A program made the translations under genes and the position numbers. The notes beneath the pieces are model-generated. The model searched no databases and was not told the DNA's origin. It saw nothing but the letters and a program-made list of their open reading frames with translations. This document shows positions 46,681-56,046 of a DNA stretch of 64,000 nucleotides, piece by piece. This DNA is from Loktanella sp. IMCC34160. Its GTDB lineage: Bacteria > Pseudomonadota > Alphaproteobacteria > Rhodobacterales > Rhodobacteraceae. Positions within the stretch are counted from its first letter, which is position 1; every line of letters starts with the position of its first letter. The stretch covers positions 372,001-436,000 of the forward strand of contig NZ_SELP01000001.1 in assembly GCF_004145845.1 (NCBI RefSeq). The letters are read 5' to 3'.

Positions 46681-47658
46681 TTAGAAGTTCGCGTTGCTCA
46701 GCGTATCATAGATGTCATAGATCGAGGGGCCAATCAGAATGATGAGAAGTGGCGGAACCGTGAGCATCATGGTGGCCAGCGTCATCTTGGTGGGCAGGGT
46801 GTTGGCCTTTTCCTCGGCCCGCATCACCCGCTTGTCCCGCATTTCAGACGAATAGACCCGCAGCGCTTCGGCGATGGATGTCCCGAACTGCTGCGACTGA
46901 ATCAGCACGGTCACAAAGGAGGTCACATCCGGCACGCCACAGCGTTCCTGCATGTCGCGCAGAACCTGTGTCTTGTCCTTACCGGCCTTCATTTCATAGC
47001 TGACCATCTCAAACTCATCGGCCAGCGCCGGAAAGCCGGAGCGCATTTCGCGGGCCACCCGGATGATGGACTGGTCCAGCGACTGACCAGCCTCGACGCA
47101 GACAAGCATCATGTCAAGGCTGTCGGGAAAGCCGTTTTCGATCGCCTTCTGGCGTTCACCCTGCCGCCGGGTCACCCAATATTTGGGCAGCATGTAGCCC
47201 GCCGCGCCGGGGATCAGGATCGACAGGATCGTTGCCTGCGTCGACGGTTCCCCGGTCGAGGATTTCAGGATGGCATAGCCGACACCGACCAGAAGCAGGG
47301 CAATCCCCAGCGCGAACTGGGAAAAGTGGTAAAGCCGCACGGCATTCTTGGACCGGTAGCCCGCCTGCAAGAGCTTCAGCTTGACGGCCGAATATTCCTC
47401 TTCGTCCTGCGGTTCGAGGAAGTTGGAGTATTTCTCCAGCTTGTCCTTGCCCGAACTGGTGCGCAGTTTTGCCGCCGTCGGGGCGGCCTGCGTCTGGGTC
47501 GAGGACTTCAGCTTGGACAGCGGATCCTCTTGCTTCTTCATCAGGATCGGTAGCGTCACAAGGATCATCACGACCCCAAGGAAACCAAGCGCCAGCAGCG
47601 GCCCGAAGGGGCCCAGCATGTCGGTCAGCATGGTGTTGATTTGGTTCAGGAATTCCAT
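46681..47658 (-). CDS. tadC: Tad pilus inner-membrane platform protein TadC
   Basis: A 325-residue type II secretion F-domain membrane protein. The GFPDSLDMMLVCVEAGQSLDQSI segment and LPTKMTLATMMLTVPPLLIILIGP C-terminal helix are typical. The start is placed at 47658 (MEFLNQINTML), dropping 23 upstream residues that overlap tadB. It pairs with TadB as the platform for the pilus motor. Confidence 0.9.
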   Translation of the reverse strand: MEFLNQINTMLTDMLGPFGPLLALGFLGVVMILVTLPILMKKQEDPLSKLKSSTQTQAAPTAAKLRTSSGKDKLEKYSNFLEPQDEEEYSAVKLKLLQAGYRSKNAVRLYHFSQFALGIALLLVGVGYAILKSSTGEPSTQATILSILIPGAAGYMLPKYWVTRRQGERQKAIENGFPDSLDMMLVCVEAGQSLDQSIIRVAREMRSGFPALADEFEMVSYEMKAGKDKTQVLRDMQERCGVPDVTSFVTVLIQSQQFGTSIAEALRVYSSEMRDKRVMRAEEKANTLPTKMTLATMMLTVPPLLIILIGPSIYDIYDTLSNANF

Positions 47659-47665
47659 GACTGCC

Positions 47666-48634
47666 TCAGACCTTAATGTTGACAAGGTGGCGCATGACGA
47701 AGACGTTCGCGACAAGGAAGCCCGCAACGACCAGACAGGCCGGGATAAAGACCGAGGTTTCCTTCACCTCGTCATAGTAATCCGGTTGCAGCACGTTGAT
47801 GCCGACCAGCGCGAGAAGCGGGAAGACAGACAGGAACATGCCTGACCACTTGGCTTCGGCGGTGATGGCCTTGACCCGGCGGAACAGCTTGAAGCGGGAC
47901 CGGATCACCTTGGACAGACCGTCAAGGATCTCGGCCAGGTTACCACCCGACTGCTGTTGGATCGTCACCGCAACGGCAAGGAAACGCAAATCCTGCATGT
48001 CCATCCGTTCGGCCATGGCCTTCAGGCTTTCGCCCATGTCGCGGCCATAAGCGGCCTCGTCCGAAATCACGCCCATCTCTGTGCCCAGCGGGTCGGCGAC
48101 CTCTTTCGACACGATGGCAACGGCCGAGGAAAACGGGTGACCAACGCGCAGCGACCGGACCATCAGTTCTACCGCGTCGGGAAGCTGTTCCTCGATCATG
48201 GAGGTCCGCTTCTTGGCCTTGTTGTTGACCCAGATGTAGACGCCGCCGACGCCCATCGCGATGGCCACGGCAATCCGCACCGGCGCGCCGGCCCCGGTGC
48301 CCATGGTCAGGCCGACATAGGCCACGACCGACAGAACGCCCATGATCATGATCAGCTGCGACGGGGTGAAGGCGATGTTGGCCTTCTGCGCCTTCGACGC
48401 AAGGATCGAATACAGCGGGATCGACTGCGATCTGAGGTGCTGGGTCATCTCCTTGCGGAGCTGTTCAAGCACCTGTTCGCGGCCCGCGCCTTTTTCCAGC
48501 AGTTCAAGCCGCCGGTTGACGCGGCTGTTGAGGCTGATCGACTTGCCGAAAACCGTCAGATACAGGCCTTCGACCAGCACCAGGACGGCGACAAAGATCA
48601 ATCCGTAGATGATCGGTTCTGCCGAGATCGTCAT
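47666..48634 (-). CDS. tadB: Tad pilus inner-membrane platform protein TadB
   Basis: A 322-residue GspF-domain protein with hydrophobic helices near both ends. The motifs LPDAVELMVRSLRVGHPFSSA and QSGGNLAEILDGLSKVIRSR are characteristic of TadB. It lies 7 bases upstream of tadC and 5 bases after tadA on the same strand, as in other tad operons. Confidence 0.92.
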   Translation of the reverse strand: MTISAEPIIYGLIFVAVLVLVEGLYLTVFGKSISLNSRVNRRLELLEKGAGREQVLEQLRKEMTQHLRSQSIPLYSILASKAQKANIAFTPSQLIMIMGVLSVVAYVGLTMGTGAGAPVRIAVAIAMGVGGVYIWVNNKAKKRTSMIEEQLPDAVELMVRSLRVGHPFSSAVAIVSKEVADPLGTEMGVISDEAAYGRDMGESLKAMAERMDMQDLRFLAVAVTIQQQSGGNLAEILDGLSKVIRSRFKLFRRVKAITAEAKWSGMFLSVFPLLALVGINVLQPDYYDEVKETSVFIPACLVVAGFLVANVFVMRHLVNIKV

Positions 48635-48639
48635 CTGTT

Positions 48640-50109
48640 CTACTCCGCCGCGAAGGGTTCAAAGATCGACGCCGGCAGGTCGTAACCCCACAGCCGGAAC
48701 CGTTCGGAAAAGTGCGACCGGACCCCGGTCGCGGTGTAATGGCCGATGATCTTGTTGTCCGGCGTCAGGCCGACGCGCTGAAAGCGGAACACTTCCTGCA
48801 TCGAAATCACGTCGCCTTCCATACCGGTGATCTCGGTGATCGAGGTCATGCGGCGCGACCCGTCCTGCAGGCGGCTGGCCTGCACGATCAGGTTCACAGC
48901 GCTGGCGATCTGGGACCGGACTGCCTTGATCGGCATTTCGATCCCGGCCATCGCGATCATGTTTTCCAGGCGGCTGACCCCGTCGCGGGCGCTGTTGGCG
49001 TGGATCGTGGTCATGGACCCGTCGTGGCCCGTGTTCATGGCCTGCAACATGTCGATGACTTCCTCGCCCCGGGTTTCCCCCACGATGATCCGGTCAGGAC
49101 GCATCCGCAGCGCGTTGCGCAGACAGTCGCGCTGGCTGACCGCGCCCTTGCCTTCGACGTTCGCGGGGCGGCTTTCCATCCGGCCCACATGGGTCTGTTG
49201 CAGCTGAAGTTCCGCCGTATCCTCGATCGTCAGGATGCGTTCGCTGTCGTCGATGAAGGACGACAGGGCGTTCAGCGTGGTCGTCTTACCAGAGCCGGTC
49301 CCCCCCGACACGATCACGTTCAGCCGGGTGGCGACGGCGGCCTGAAGGTAGGCGGCCATTTCTTCGGAAAAGGCACCAAAGCGGACAAGGTCATCAATGC
49401 CCAGCTTTTCCTTTTTGAATTTCCGGATCGACACCAGCGATCCATCCACCGCGATCGGTCCGACCATGGCGTTGAAACGCGACCCGTCCGCAAGACGCGC
49501 GTCGACATAGGGGTTCGATTCATCGACGCGGCGGCCCACGGCGGACACGATCTTGTCGATGATCCGCAGAAGGTGGCGTTCATCCTTGAAGGTGACGTCG
49601 GTCAACTGCAGCTTGCCGTCCCGTTCGACGAAAATCTGCTGCGGCCCGTTGACCAGAATATCGTTGACGGTGTCGTCTTTCAGAAGCGTTTCAAGCGGGC
49701 CAAGGCCCGTCACTTCGTCATAAAGATCCTGGTTGAGCGCCTGCCGCTCTTCCCGGTTCAGGACAACGCCCATCTCCTCCAGCGTTTCGGTGGCGATGGA
49801 GTTGATTTCCTGCCGCAGGTCCTGCTCTGTCGCCTTTTCAAGGGCGGCAAGGTTCAGGTTGTCCAGAAGCGCCTTGTGCAGCTCAAGCTTGATTTCGCCC
49901 AGCCGTTCCTTGCGCTTCTTGTCCTTGTCTCCCGGGCGCGCTTCGGCTGCCCGGCTCGGCATGGTCTTCATCAGCGACTTGCGGGCTTCCGCCTCGGGGG
50001 CGGCATTGGCGGCGGGGGCCGCCTTGAGCGCGTCAAGCCGCGACACCGGCTTGGAAGCCGGGGCCGCCGCGGGGCCGGTTGTCGATACCTTCTTGTACTT
50101 GGAAAACAT
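48640..50109 (-). CDS. tadA: Tad pilus secretion ATPase TadA (CpaF)
   Basis: A 489-residue hexameric secretion ATPase. The N-terminal 60 residues are Ala/Lys rich. Walker [16 protein letters not shown] is near residue 270, followed by [15 protein letters not shown] (Asp/Glu boxes) and [18 protein letters not shown] (Walker B region). It drives Flp pilus extension and retraction. It directly follows tadZ (12-base gap). Confidence 0.95.
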   Translation of the reverse strand: MFSKYKKVSTTGPAAAPASKPVSRLDALKAAPAANAAPEAEARKSLMKTMPSRAAEARPGDKDKKRKERLGEIKLELHKALLDNLNLAALEKATEQDLRQEINSIATETLEEMGVVLNREERQALNQDLYDEVTGLGPLETLLKDDTVNDILVNGPQQIFVERDGKLQLTDVTFKDERHLLRIIDKIVSAVGRRVDESNPYVDARLADGSRFNAMVGPIAVDGSLVSIRKFKKEKLGIDDLVRFGAFSEEMAAYLQAAVATRLNVIVSGGTGSGKTTTLNALSSFIDDSERILTIEDTAELQLQQTHVGRMESRPANVEGKGAVSQRDCLRNALRMRPDRIIVGETRGEEVIDMLQAMNTGHDGSMTTIHANSARDGVSRLENMIAMAGIEMPIKAVRSQIASAVNLIVQASRLQDGSRRMTSITEITGMEGDVISMQEVFRFQRVGLTPDNKIIGHYTATGVRSHFSERFRLWGYDLPASIFEPFAAE

Positions 50110-50121
50110 CGCGTCTCTGCC

Positions 50122-51369
50122 TTATCCGCGGGCTTCCATCGCGTCCGAGGTGTTCACCTCGTGCACGGAAGTCGCCAGTTTCAGGATTTCTTTGCGCAAG
50201 GGGTTCTTGGGCGCGGTTTCCGACAGGGGCATCCCGTGGTCATCCGCCTGGGCCACCTGCTTGCTGCCATCGGGCAGTTGCACTTCGATCGAAATGCCAA
50301 GGCTTTCAGCCAGCCGTTTGACCCTTGCCTTGCCGTTCAGGTCGGTGAACTTGGGCGCGCGGTTCAGAAGGAACCGCAGCTTGTCAAAGGGCAATTCCTC
50401 GGCCTGCAGCGCCCGCTTCAGTCGCAGGGTGTTCTGGGCCGACCGCATGTCCAGTTCCAGAAGGGCGAAATAGACATGCGCCGCTTCAAGAACCGTCTGG
50501 CTCCATTCGACCATGGTCGTGGGCATGTCGATGACCACGTAGTCGAAATTGACACGGGCGGTTTCAATGATCCGTTCGATATCGGCCGGCCCGACCAGGT
50601 CCATCGGGATCAGATCGGTCGGCGCGGTCAGCACCTGAAGCCGCTGATTGTAGGACAAAAGGGCCTGCATGAAGACATCGCTGTCCATCGCCTCGGTGTC
50701 GCTGAGCATTTCCAGAACTGCCTCGCGGCGGGGCAGGTCCAGATAGGTCGAGGCGCTGCCGAACTGGAAATCGAGATCCAGAAGGACCACGCGCGGCGGG
50801 TCGTTCTTTTCGATATTTGCCAGTTCCCACGCAAGGTTCACGGCAAAGGTCGTGGCACCGACGCCGCCGGCCATGCCTTGCACCGGGATCACGACGCCGG
50901 ACCGGTCGCCTGTCGCCTTCAGCTTGTTCTGAATTTCCGGGGCGACGGGTTCTTCCTCTTCCGGGGTCAGAACCCGCTCGATGGCTTGGGCCAGTTCACC
51001 TTCGGGAAGCGGGTAGGGGACAAATTCATCGCCGCCTTCGCGCAACAGGGCGTGCAGCGAGGCCGGGCTGACATCTTCGGTGATCAGGATCACCTTGATG
51101 CCCATGGATTTTGCGGTTGCGATCACCCGGGTCACCGGGGTCAGGTCCGCCTCGTCCTCGGCGTCCAGCGCAATTGCCAGGAATTCAAGCGCCCGCGCTT
51201 CGGGCTGGGCAAGGAATGCCAGCGCATCCTCGAATCCCAGGTCGCCCCAGCGTTCGCCAAGCGCGGTTTCCATATCCTCGATCAGCAGATCGAAAATCTG
51301 AACATCACGGCTGACCGTGCACGCCACCAACGGCATCGGTTCAGGTTGAAGAAGGGCAGTCCCACTCAT
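50122..51369 (-). CDS. tadZ: Pilus localisation protein TadZ (CpaE)
   Basis: A 415-residue protein with an N-terminal receiver-like domain (about 25-140) and a C-terminal ParA/MinD-like ATPase domain. The P-loop is GMAGGVGATTFAVNLA: the usual Lys of the KGGxGKT motif is replaced, as in many TadZ proteins, so ATP hydrolysis may be weak. TadZ targets the Tad machine to a pole. It starts a transcription unit after the terminator at 51541-51570. Confidence 0.9.
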   Translation of the reverse strand: MSGTALLQPEPMPLVACTVSRDVQIFDLLIEDMETALGERWGDLGFEDALAFLAQPEARALEFLAIALDAEDEADLTPVTRVIATAKSMGIKVILITEDVSPASLHALLREGGDEFVPYPLPEGELAQAIERVLTPEEEEPVAPEIQNKLKATGDRSGVVIPVQGMAGGVGATTFAVNLAWELANIEKNDPPRVVLLDLDFQFGSASTYLDLPRREAVLEMLSDTEAMDSDVFMQALLSYNQRLQVLTAPTDLIPMDLVGPADIERIIETARVNFDYVVIDMPTTMVEWSQTVLEAAHVYFALLELDMRSAQNTLRLKRALQAEELPFDKLRFLLNRAPKFTDLNGKARVKRLAESLGISIEVQLPDGSKQVAQADDHGMPLSETAPKNPLRKEILKLATSVHEVNTSDAMEARG

Positions 51370-51540
51370 TGCCAGTCGTCCTTTTAACTTGCGATCCCGG
51401 GCGAAAAAACAGCCTGTTGCCCGGAACCGATGCCGGAATCATCCGGACATGGTTGTCCCATTGCCGATGACCATCGGGGACAAACGTGACCAGATTGCGG
51501 CCAAAAGACTGTAATTGTGCGAAATCAGGGGACGATAACG

Positions 51541-51570
51541 GGAAAAGGGCGCCAGTGTTGACGCCCTTTC
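51541..51570 (-). terminator. Minus-strand terminator after the OmpA lipoprotein gene
   Basis: An 8-bp stem AAAGGGCG/CGCCCTTT (with one bulge at the outer end) is followed, on the minus strand, by TTTT. It separates the flp3-cpaB-rcpA-ompA unit from tadZ and the genes after it. Confidence 0.65.
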
Positions 51571-51599
51571 CGAAACAGTTTCGATTGTCTGAAAGCCGG

Positions 51600-52262
51600 T
51601 TAGTTTCCGGTCGAAAGATCGGCCCCGCTGATGCCTGACAGGCCGGTCGGGGGGACCGCGCTGTTGACGTATTCGCGGAAAATGACCTCGCCGTAGCGGC
51701 CATTCATGATCGTCGGGTGGTTTTCGACAAAGCCCGACACCTCGGTCACGGTGCGGCGGTTCGCCCGCTCGCGCCCTTCGGTCACGATCAGCGGCTGGGT
51801 CTCGCCATAGGAAACGGTCGCCTCCAGCCGGCTGCGGCTGATGCCCTGGCTTTCGAAATACAGCACCACGGCCTGCGCCCGGCGCAGACCAAGCTGCCGG
51901 TTATAGGCGGTCGAGCCGACAAGATCGGTATGGCCATAGACCTTAAACCGTACTTCCGGGAACTGCTTAATCCAATCCGCCTGCTGACGAAGCACGGCAC
52001 GGGCCTCTTCATCCAGCGCGGTCGAGTTGAACTCGAAGTTGATGGTCGTCGGAACCTCGGCCGAGAAACGGCGGTTGAGGTTGATGGCATAATCAAGCTG
52101 GCCCGTCTGGATCAGCGTGTTGTTCATCGTCGCATTGCCAAAGTCGCCGCCATCGACAACCGCCCCCGCCTCGCGGAAGAAGGATGTCGCGCCGGGCATT
52201 CCCGGGGAACAGGCAGACAGCGCGCCAAGGGCTGTCAGCGATATGATCAGTCGTTTCATCAT
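51600..52262 (-). CDS. OmpA-family lipoprotein of the tad locus
   Basis: A 220-residue lipoprotein (lipobox ALSAC near residue 18) with a C-terminal OmpA domain: INFEFNSTALDEEARAVL, VYGHTDLVGSTAYNRQLGLRRA and the NRRTVT end motif. It should bind peptidoglycan. It stands directly after the secretin gene, where many tad loci have cpaD, so it probably plays a CpaD-like role in anchoring the secretin. Confidence 0.85.
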   Translation of the reverse strand: MMKRLIISLTALGALSACSPGMPGATSFFREAGAVVDGGDFGNATMNNTLIQTGQLDYAINLNRRFSAEVPTTINFEFNSTALDEEARAVLRQQADWIKQFPEVRFKVYGHTDLVGSTAYNRQLGLRRAQAVVLYFESQGISRSRLEATVSYGETQPLIVTEGRERANRRTVTEVSGFVENHPTIMNGRYGEVIFREYVNSAVPPTGLSGISGADLSTGN

Positions 52263-52281
52263 GTCAGCCCCTCACTTAATC

Positions 52282-53706
52282 CTAGTCGTCCAGAACGTAG
52301 CCATAAGACCCGCTGAAATCCTGCCGTGCAACCTCTCCGGCGCCGCCCTGGGTCGGCATGTCGTTGGCGACACGGCCGAACAGGAACAGGTCGCGTTCGC
52401 TGGGCGGCTGCACCCGGTCGGTCGGAAGGGCCAGCGCCTCGCCCCGCGTCGGGGTCACAAGATGCGGGGTGACGATGATCACCAGTTCCGTCTGTTGGCG
52501 TTCGTATTCCGCGCTGCGGAACAGGGCACCCAGCACCGGGATATCGCCCAGCCACGGCACCTGACCGTTCAGATCGCGGAAGTCATCGGACAAAAGTCCT
52601 GCAATTGCAAAGCTTTCGCCGTCGCGCATCTCGACCGTGGTCGAAATCTCGCGCTTGCGGAAGGCGTCGATGGTAAAGCCGGACTGGATCACGCCGTTGG
52701 TCGGGTCGATCGACGAAACCGCGGCTTCCAGTTCAAGATTGATGATATCGCCATCGACCACGCGCGGGATGAAATTCAGCTCCACGCCGAAGGGCTTGTA
52801 TTCCACCGTGGTGGACCCCGTGGTCTGGACGATCGGCACCGGGTATTCGCCACCCGCCAGGAACCGGGCTTCCTGCCCGGAGAGGGCGGTCAGGTTCGGT
52901 TCGGCAAGGGTGCGGACGACGCCGCGCGATTCAAGCGCTTCGAGAAGGATGCCAACCTCAAGCCCGCCGGCGTTAAAGCCGAACATGACCGCACCGTTGG
53001 TGTCGCCCGGCCCGATGTTGTTGCCGGCCAGCGATTGTTGAACCAAGCCCGCGGTGGTCAGCGTGTTCGATCCGCCGTTGATCCCAAGATCGCCGCCCAG
53101 GGTCGTGCCCTGAATCGCCAGCGAGCTGGACAAGGATTTCGAAACGGACCGCTGCATCTCAGCGAACCGGACTTTCAGCATCACCTGCTGGGTGCCGCCA
53201 ACGCTCATCAGGTTGGACACCCGCTCGGGCGCATAGCGTTCGGCCAGTTCCAGCGCGCGATCCAGACGGGCGATCGACGATACGGTGCCCGACAGGACGA
53301 TCCCGTCGTTGGCGCTGCGCACTTCGATGTTCTCGCCGGGCAGGATCTGCTGCAGGCGTTCCTTGAATTCGGCCAGGTCCGGGGTCACGTGGACCTCGAC
53401 GTTGGTGATCAGGCGGCCATCCGCACCCAGAAGGGTCAGGGTCGTGCGGCCCGGTTCCTTGCCCAGAACATAGATCGTGCGGTCGGACAGCGACGAGATG
53501 TCGGCAATGCCCGGATTGGCGATCGACAGTTCCGTGAAGGGTGTATCGCTTTCAACAACGACGGCCCGGTTCATTGGCACGTTCAGCGCGCTGGATGGCG
53601 CGCCGCGCATCACCTGCAGCGTTTCGGCCAAGGGGGCCGATGGAACAGTCGCAACTGCCAATGCAAGGCCAGCCACGGCCGCCCTGATGAATTTGTCATA
53701 TTTCAT
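52282..53706 (-). CDS. rcpA: Tad pilus outer-membrane secretin RcpA (CpaC)
   Basis: A 474-residue secretin with a signal peptide (cleavage near LAE-T). An N-terminal BON/pilus-docking part (NRAVVVESDTPFTELSIANPG) is followed by the secretin domain: VMLKVRFAEMQRSVSK, LAEPNLTALSGQEARFLAGGEYPVP, VPWLGDIPVLGALFRS. It forms the outer-membrane ring through which the Flp pilus passes. The upstream 210 bases (53707-53916) hold a perfect 10-bp hairpin (53861-53870 with 53885-53894) without a T tract, located after cpaB. Confidence 0.93.
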   Translation of the reverse strand: MKYDKFIRAAVAGLALAVATVPSAPLAETLQVMRGAPSSALNVPMNRAVVVESDTPFTELSIANPGIADISSLSDRTIYVLGKEPGRTTLTLLGADGRLITNVEVHVTPDLAEFKERLQQILPGENIEVRSANDGIVLSGTVSSIARLDRALELAERYAPERVSNLMSVGGTQQVMLKVRFAEMQRSVSKSLSSSLAIQGTTLGGDLGINGGSNTLTTAGLVQQSLAGNNIGPGDTNGAVMFGFNAGGLEVGILLEALESRGVVRTLAEPNLTALSGQEARFLAGGEYPVPIVQTTGSTTVEYKPFGVELNFIPRVVDGDIINLELEAAVSSIDPTNGVIQSGFTIDAFRKREISTTVEMRDGESFAIAGLLSDDFRDLNGQVPWLGDIPVLGALFRSAEYERQQTELVIIVTPHLVTPTRGEALALPTDRVQPPSERDLFLFGRVANDMPTQGGAGEVARQDFSGSYGYVLDD

Positions 53707-53916
53707 TGTGACCTGCCTCTCCGATCACGCCCGATTTCGGGTCTTTACGCCCGTAGTTTGGAGCAGACTGCGCTGAATTGGCATTTTTTGCAAGAATCAA
53801 TGCACTACTGGTCAAAGGTAATGTGGACATGACGCAACAGTATCGTGCCAATAAGCGACCGGGGCCCGCGCAAACCTCGTGTCACGCGGGCCCCGAAATG
53901 TCTGAATTCTGCAAGT

Positions 53917-54780
53917 TTAGTTGGTGCAGGGGATCGGGATTTCCACCACTTCCGCGCCGCGGCGGGTCCGGATGGTGCAGACCTGTTCCTGTTCAGGGGC
54001 GACCTGCTGTTCTTGCGGGGTAATCCCCAGAAGCGTGGCCTGGTCCACTTCGATGGCCAGCGACACAGCGGTGTCCCCTTGGCCGACAAGGGCCAGCGAC
54101 AGTTCCCCGGACCGCTGCGCGGTGGCAAGGGCGGCAACCTGTGCCGTGTTCGCCTCGACCGTCACAGTCCGGACCCGGTCCGACACGGCAGACCGGCCGC
54201 TGTCGGTGTTCTGGTCGACCGCGACGATGGTCAGGCCGGATTGGATCAGCTTGGTGGTGATCCCGCCGGTTCCGTTCAGCCCGAACTGCGACACGTCACC
54301 GGTCCAGTAGACGTCGATCCGGTCGCCGGGACGCAGGAAGCCGGACACGGCGGACCGCACGTTCACGTCGATCGCATAGGCCTGCATGCCGGGGGTCAGT
54401 CGCGAATTCAGGCCAGCACTTTCGCCCGGCTCGGTCACCTTGATTGCCAGAACGGGCTCGTTCGGCTCCATCTGGCGGACGACAAGGCGGGGTTTTTCAT
54501 TCTGGTTCGGGAACAGCTCTTCGCCGGTGCGGAACACGCCTTCGGGCAGGAAGGGTTCGGCGTAGCGGATGATCACCACGTCTTCCGGCTTCAGGGTTTC
54601 GCCGTAACCGATCGTCCGGTTGACGGCCAGAACCTCGACGGTCGGAACCGCCTGCGCTGCGACGGCGGCCTGCTGGTCCATCAGGATCTTCTGTTCGTCG
54701 AAGTACCCCTTGACCATAAAGACGGCAAAGCCGGCAAGGCCCAGGCCAACGATAAGTACAAGTCCGAAAACCGCACGCAT
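53917..54780 (-). CDS. cpaB: Flp pilus assembly protein CpaB (RcpC)
   Basis: A 287-residue protein with one N-terminal transmembrane helix (about 3-24), a SAF domain (VEVLAVNRTIGYGETLKPEDV) and an RcpC/CpaB domain (GMQAYAIDVNVRSAVSGFLRPGDRIDVYWTG). It sits in the periplasm and is needed for pilus assembly with the secretin. Residue 286 is a lone C-terminal Cys near the end, as in several homologues. Confidence 0.9.
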   Translation of the reverse strand: MRAVFGLVLIVGLGLAGFAVFMVKGYFDEQKILMDQQAAVAAQAVPTVEVLAVNRTIGYGETLKPEDVVIIRYAEPFLPEGVFRTGEELFPNQNEKPRLVVRQMEPNEPVLAIKVTEPGESAGLNSRLTPGMQAYAIDVNVRSAVSGFLRPGDRIDVYWTGDVSQFGLNGTGGITTKLIQSGLTIVAVDQNTDSGRSAVSDRVRTVTVEANTAQVAALATAQRSGELSLALVGQGDTAVSLAIEVDQATLLGITPQEQQVAPEQEQVCTIRTRRGAEVVEIPIPCTN

Positions 54781-54928
54781 TTGCTCTTCCTCTTAACTCA
54801 AGTGGGGCAATGCCCCGGTACGACTGGTCTTTGTGCCAGCTTCTTTGAACTTTGTGTCAGGATCGTGCCCAGTCGATGACCGAAAGATGGAGTTTGGTCC
54901 AATTGGAAACGATCGTTTCAGATCGCGA

Positions 54929-55114
54929 TCAATAGGTCGCGATAGATTGCACGCTCAACCGCGCGCCAACGCCCGTCGATTGGTCCAGGGCTCCTTTGCC
55001 GATGGTCGTGACCACGGCGATCCCGAGGCCGACGACAGCAGCGGTTAGCACGACCCAGTCGACCGTGACCGCACCTTCGTCGTCCTTCTGGAACTCGATG
55101 AACTTGCGAAACAT
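54929..55114 (-). CDS. Flp-type pilin-like protein, divergent third copy
   Basis: A 61-residue prepilin. After a short charged leader (MFRKFIEFQKDDEG) the cleavage site is G-AVTVDW, with the hydrophobic helix following. Position +5 is Asp and +6 is Trp instead of the usual Glu-Tyr. It differs from the twin pilins in its leader (Phe/Gln rich) and C-terminal third, so it may be a minor pilin. The start at 55114 was preferred because the frame upstream is non-homologous. It lies after a terminator and leads into cpaB. Confidence 0.8.
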   Translation of the reverse strand: MFRKFIEFQKDDEGAVTVDWVVLTAAVVGLGIAVVTTIGKGALDQSTGVGARLSVQSIATY

Positions 55115-55250
55115 TACACTTCTCCTATTCGCGGAAAGCCCGCATCCCATTCCATCTGAAATGTGCCAACTGAATGTGTTCGATTCGTGATCGGTTGATG
55201 GAAATCCGGGGGCGCAAAGCCCAATAAAACAAGGCCCATGGGCCAGACAC

Positions 55251-55278
55251 AGAAAAGGCCGCGGTAAACCGCGGCCCT
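55251..55278 (-). terminator. Minus-strand terminator after the twin flp genes
   Basis: A perfect 8-bp stem (55257-55264 with 55269-55276, loop TAAA) is followed on the minus strand by TTTT. It separates the two identical pilin genes from the third pilin and the assembly genes, allowing a much higher pilin level. Confidence 0.8.
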
Positions 55279-55297
55279 TCATGCAATCGACTGGCGA

Positions 55298-55483
55298 TTA
55301 GTAGGTAACGAGCGACTGAGCCGACAGCTGCGAGCTGATGCGGTCGCCGAGAGCGGTGGTGCCCTGGCCGACCGAGGTCAGAACGGCGATGCCGAGGCCC
55401 ACGATGGCGGCGGTCAGCACAACCCAGTCAACGGTCACGGCGCCGTCTTCGTCACGACGGAAGTTTTTGATGAAGTTCAGCAT
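55298..55483 (-). CDS. flp: Flp pilin (copy 2, protein identical to copy 1)
   Basis: A 61-residue prepilin, MLNFIKNFRRDEDG leader then AVTVDWVVLTAAIVGLGI. The protein is identical to that of the gene at 55509-55694; the two DNA sequences differ at 8 synonymous positions. Cleavage by TadV after the Gly would leave a 47-residue pilin. Asp+5/Trp+6 replace the canonical Glu/Tyr. It is the second gene of a two-gene unit ending at a terminator. Confidence 0.92.
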   Translation of the reverse strand: MLNFIKNFRRDEDGAVTVDWVVLTAAIVGLGIAVLTSVGQGTTALGDRISSQLSAQSLVTY

Positions 55484-55508
55484 TGGTACTCTCCTTGAGT
55501 GTCAGGAA

Positions 55509-55694
55509 TTAGTAGGTAACGAGCGACTGAGCCGACAGCTGCGAGCTGATGCGGTCGCCAAGGGCGGTGGTGCCCTGACCAACGGAGGTCAGAACGGCAA
55601 TGCCGAGGCCCACGATGGCGGCGGTCAGCACAACCCAGTCAACGGTCACGGCACCGTCTTCGTCACGACGGAAGTTCTTGATGAAGTTCAGCAT
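55509..55694 (-). CDS. flp: Flp pilin (copy 1)
   Basis: A 61-residue major pilin, identical in protein to the next gene. The ribosome-binding site GAGGAGG lies just upstream of ATG 55694. It is 25 bases from the second copy. The leading position behind an AT-rich upstream region fits a strongly expressed structural gene of the Flp/Tad fibre. Confidence 0.92.
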   Translation of the reverse strand: MLNFIKNFRRDEDGAVTVDWVVLTAAIVGLGIAVLTSVGQGTTALGDRISSQLSAQSLVTY

Positions 55695-56046
55695 TTCTAT
55701 CCCTCCTCAGGGTGTTTGCTCGGTTTCGGTCCTCTGCCGGTGGGTGCCGTGCCGCCTCATGTTGGCTCGGTGTCCGACTTGGATGAGGAGATATAGCCAG
55801 CGGATTGGGGCGGGAATTGGGCTGCATTCGTGCAATTTTGCATCAAGTCGATTTTTGGGTGAAAAATTAGTTAACGCCATGAAAATGCATAATAAAAAAA
55901 TCGAAAGGATTGTATCTTTCGCGATTGCCCGCCGTTGACCCAGAACAGAATCGGCCGATTTCGCGGGCGTTTTCGCGCTGGGCTGGCATGGATTCCCATT
56001 TGGTGCGATACTTGCCCCAACAACAACGAGGCAGGGCAGAACCGCA
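55695..56046. other. 352-base divergent region between flp and the lytic transglycosylase gene
   Basis: No credible gene was seen. The middle (about 55830-55920) is strikingly AT-rich. It has an inverted repeat TGCAA-TT-TTGCA (55831-55842) flanked by a third TGCA at 55823-55826, and TTAA-N7-AAAA at 55871-55885 which is half of a CtrA-type site. The flp promoter (minus) and the transglycosylase promoter (plus) must be here. Confidence 0.5.

Noticed and set aside
48712-51387. An 891-codon plus-strand frame across tadA and tadZ
   Set aside because: It covers two clearly assigned minus-strand genes and a promoter gap, and its product is His/Gly/Arg-rich low-complexity sequence.
53861-53894. Perfect 10-bp hairpin after cpaB as a terminator
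   Set aside because: On the minus strand it is followed by CCGGTCGC rather than a T tract; it may stabilise mRNA, but termination is not supported.
55871-55885. CtrA binding site upstream of flp
   Set aside because: TTAA-N7-AAAA matches only one half of the TTAA-N7-TTAA consensus; too weak to list as a site.
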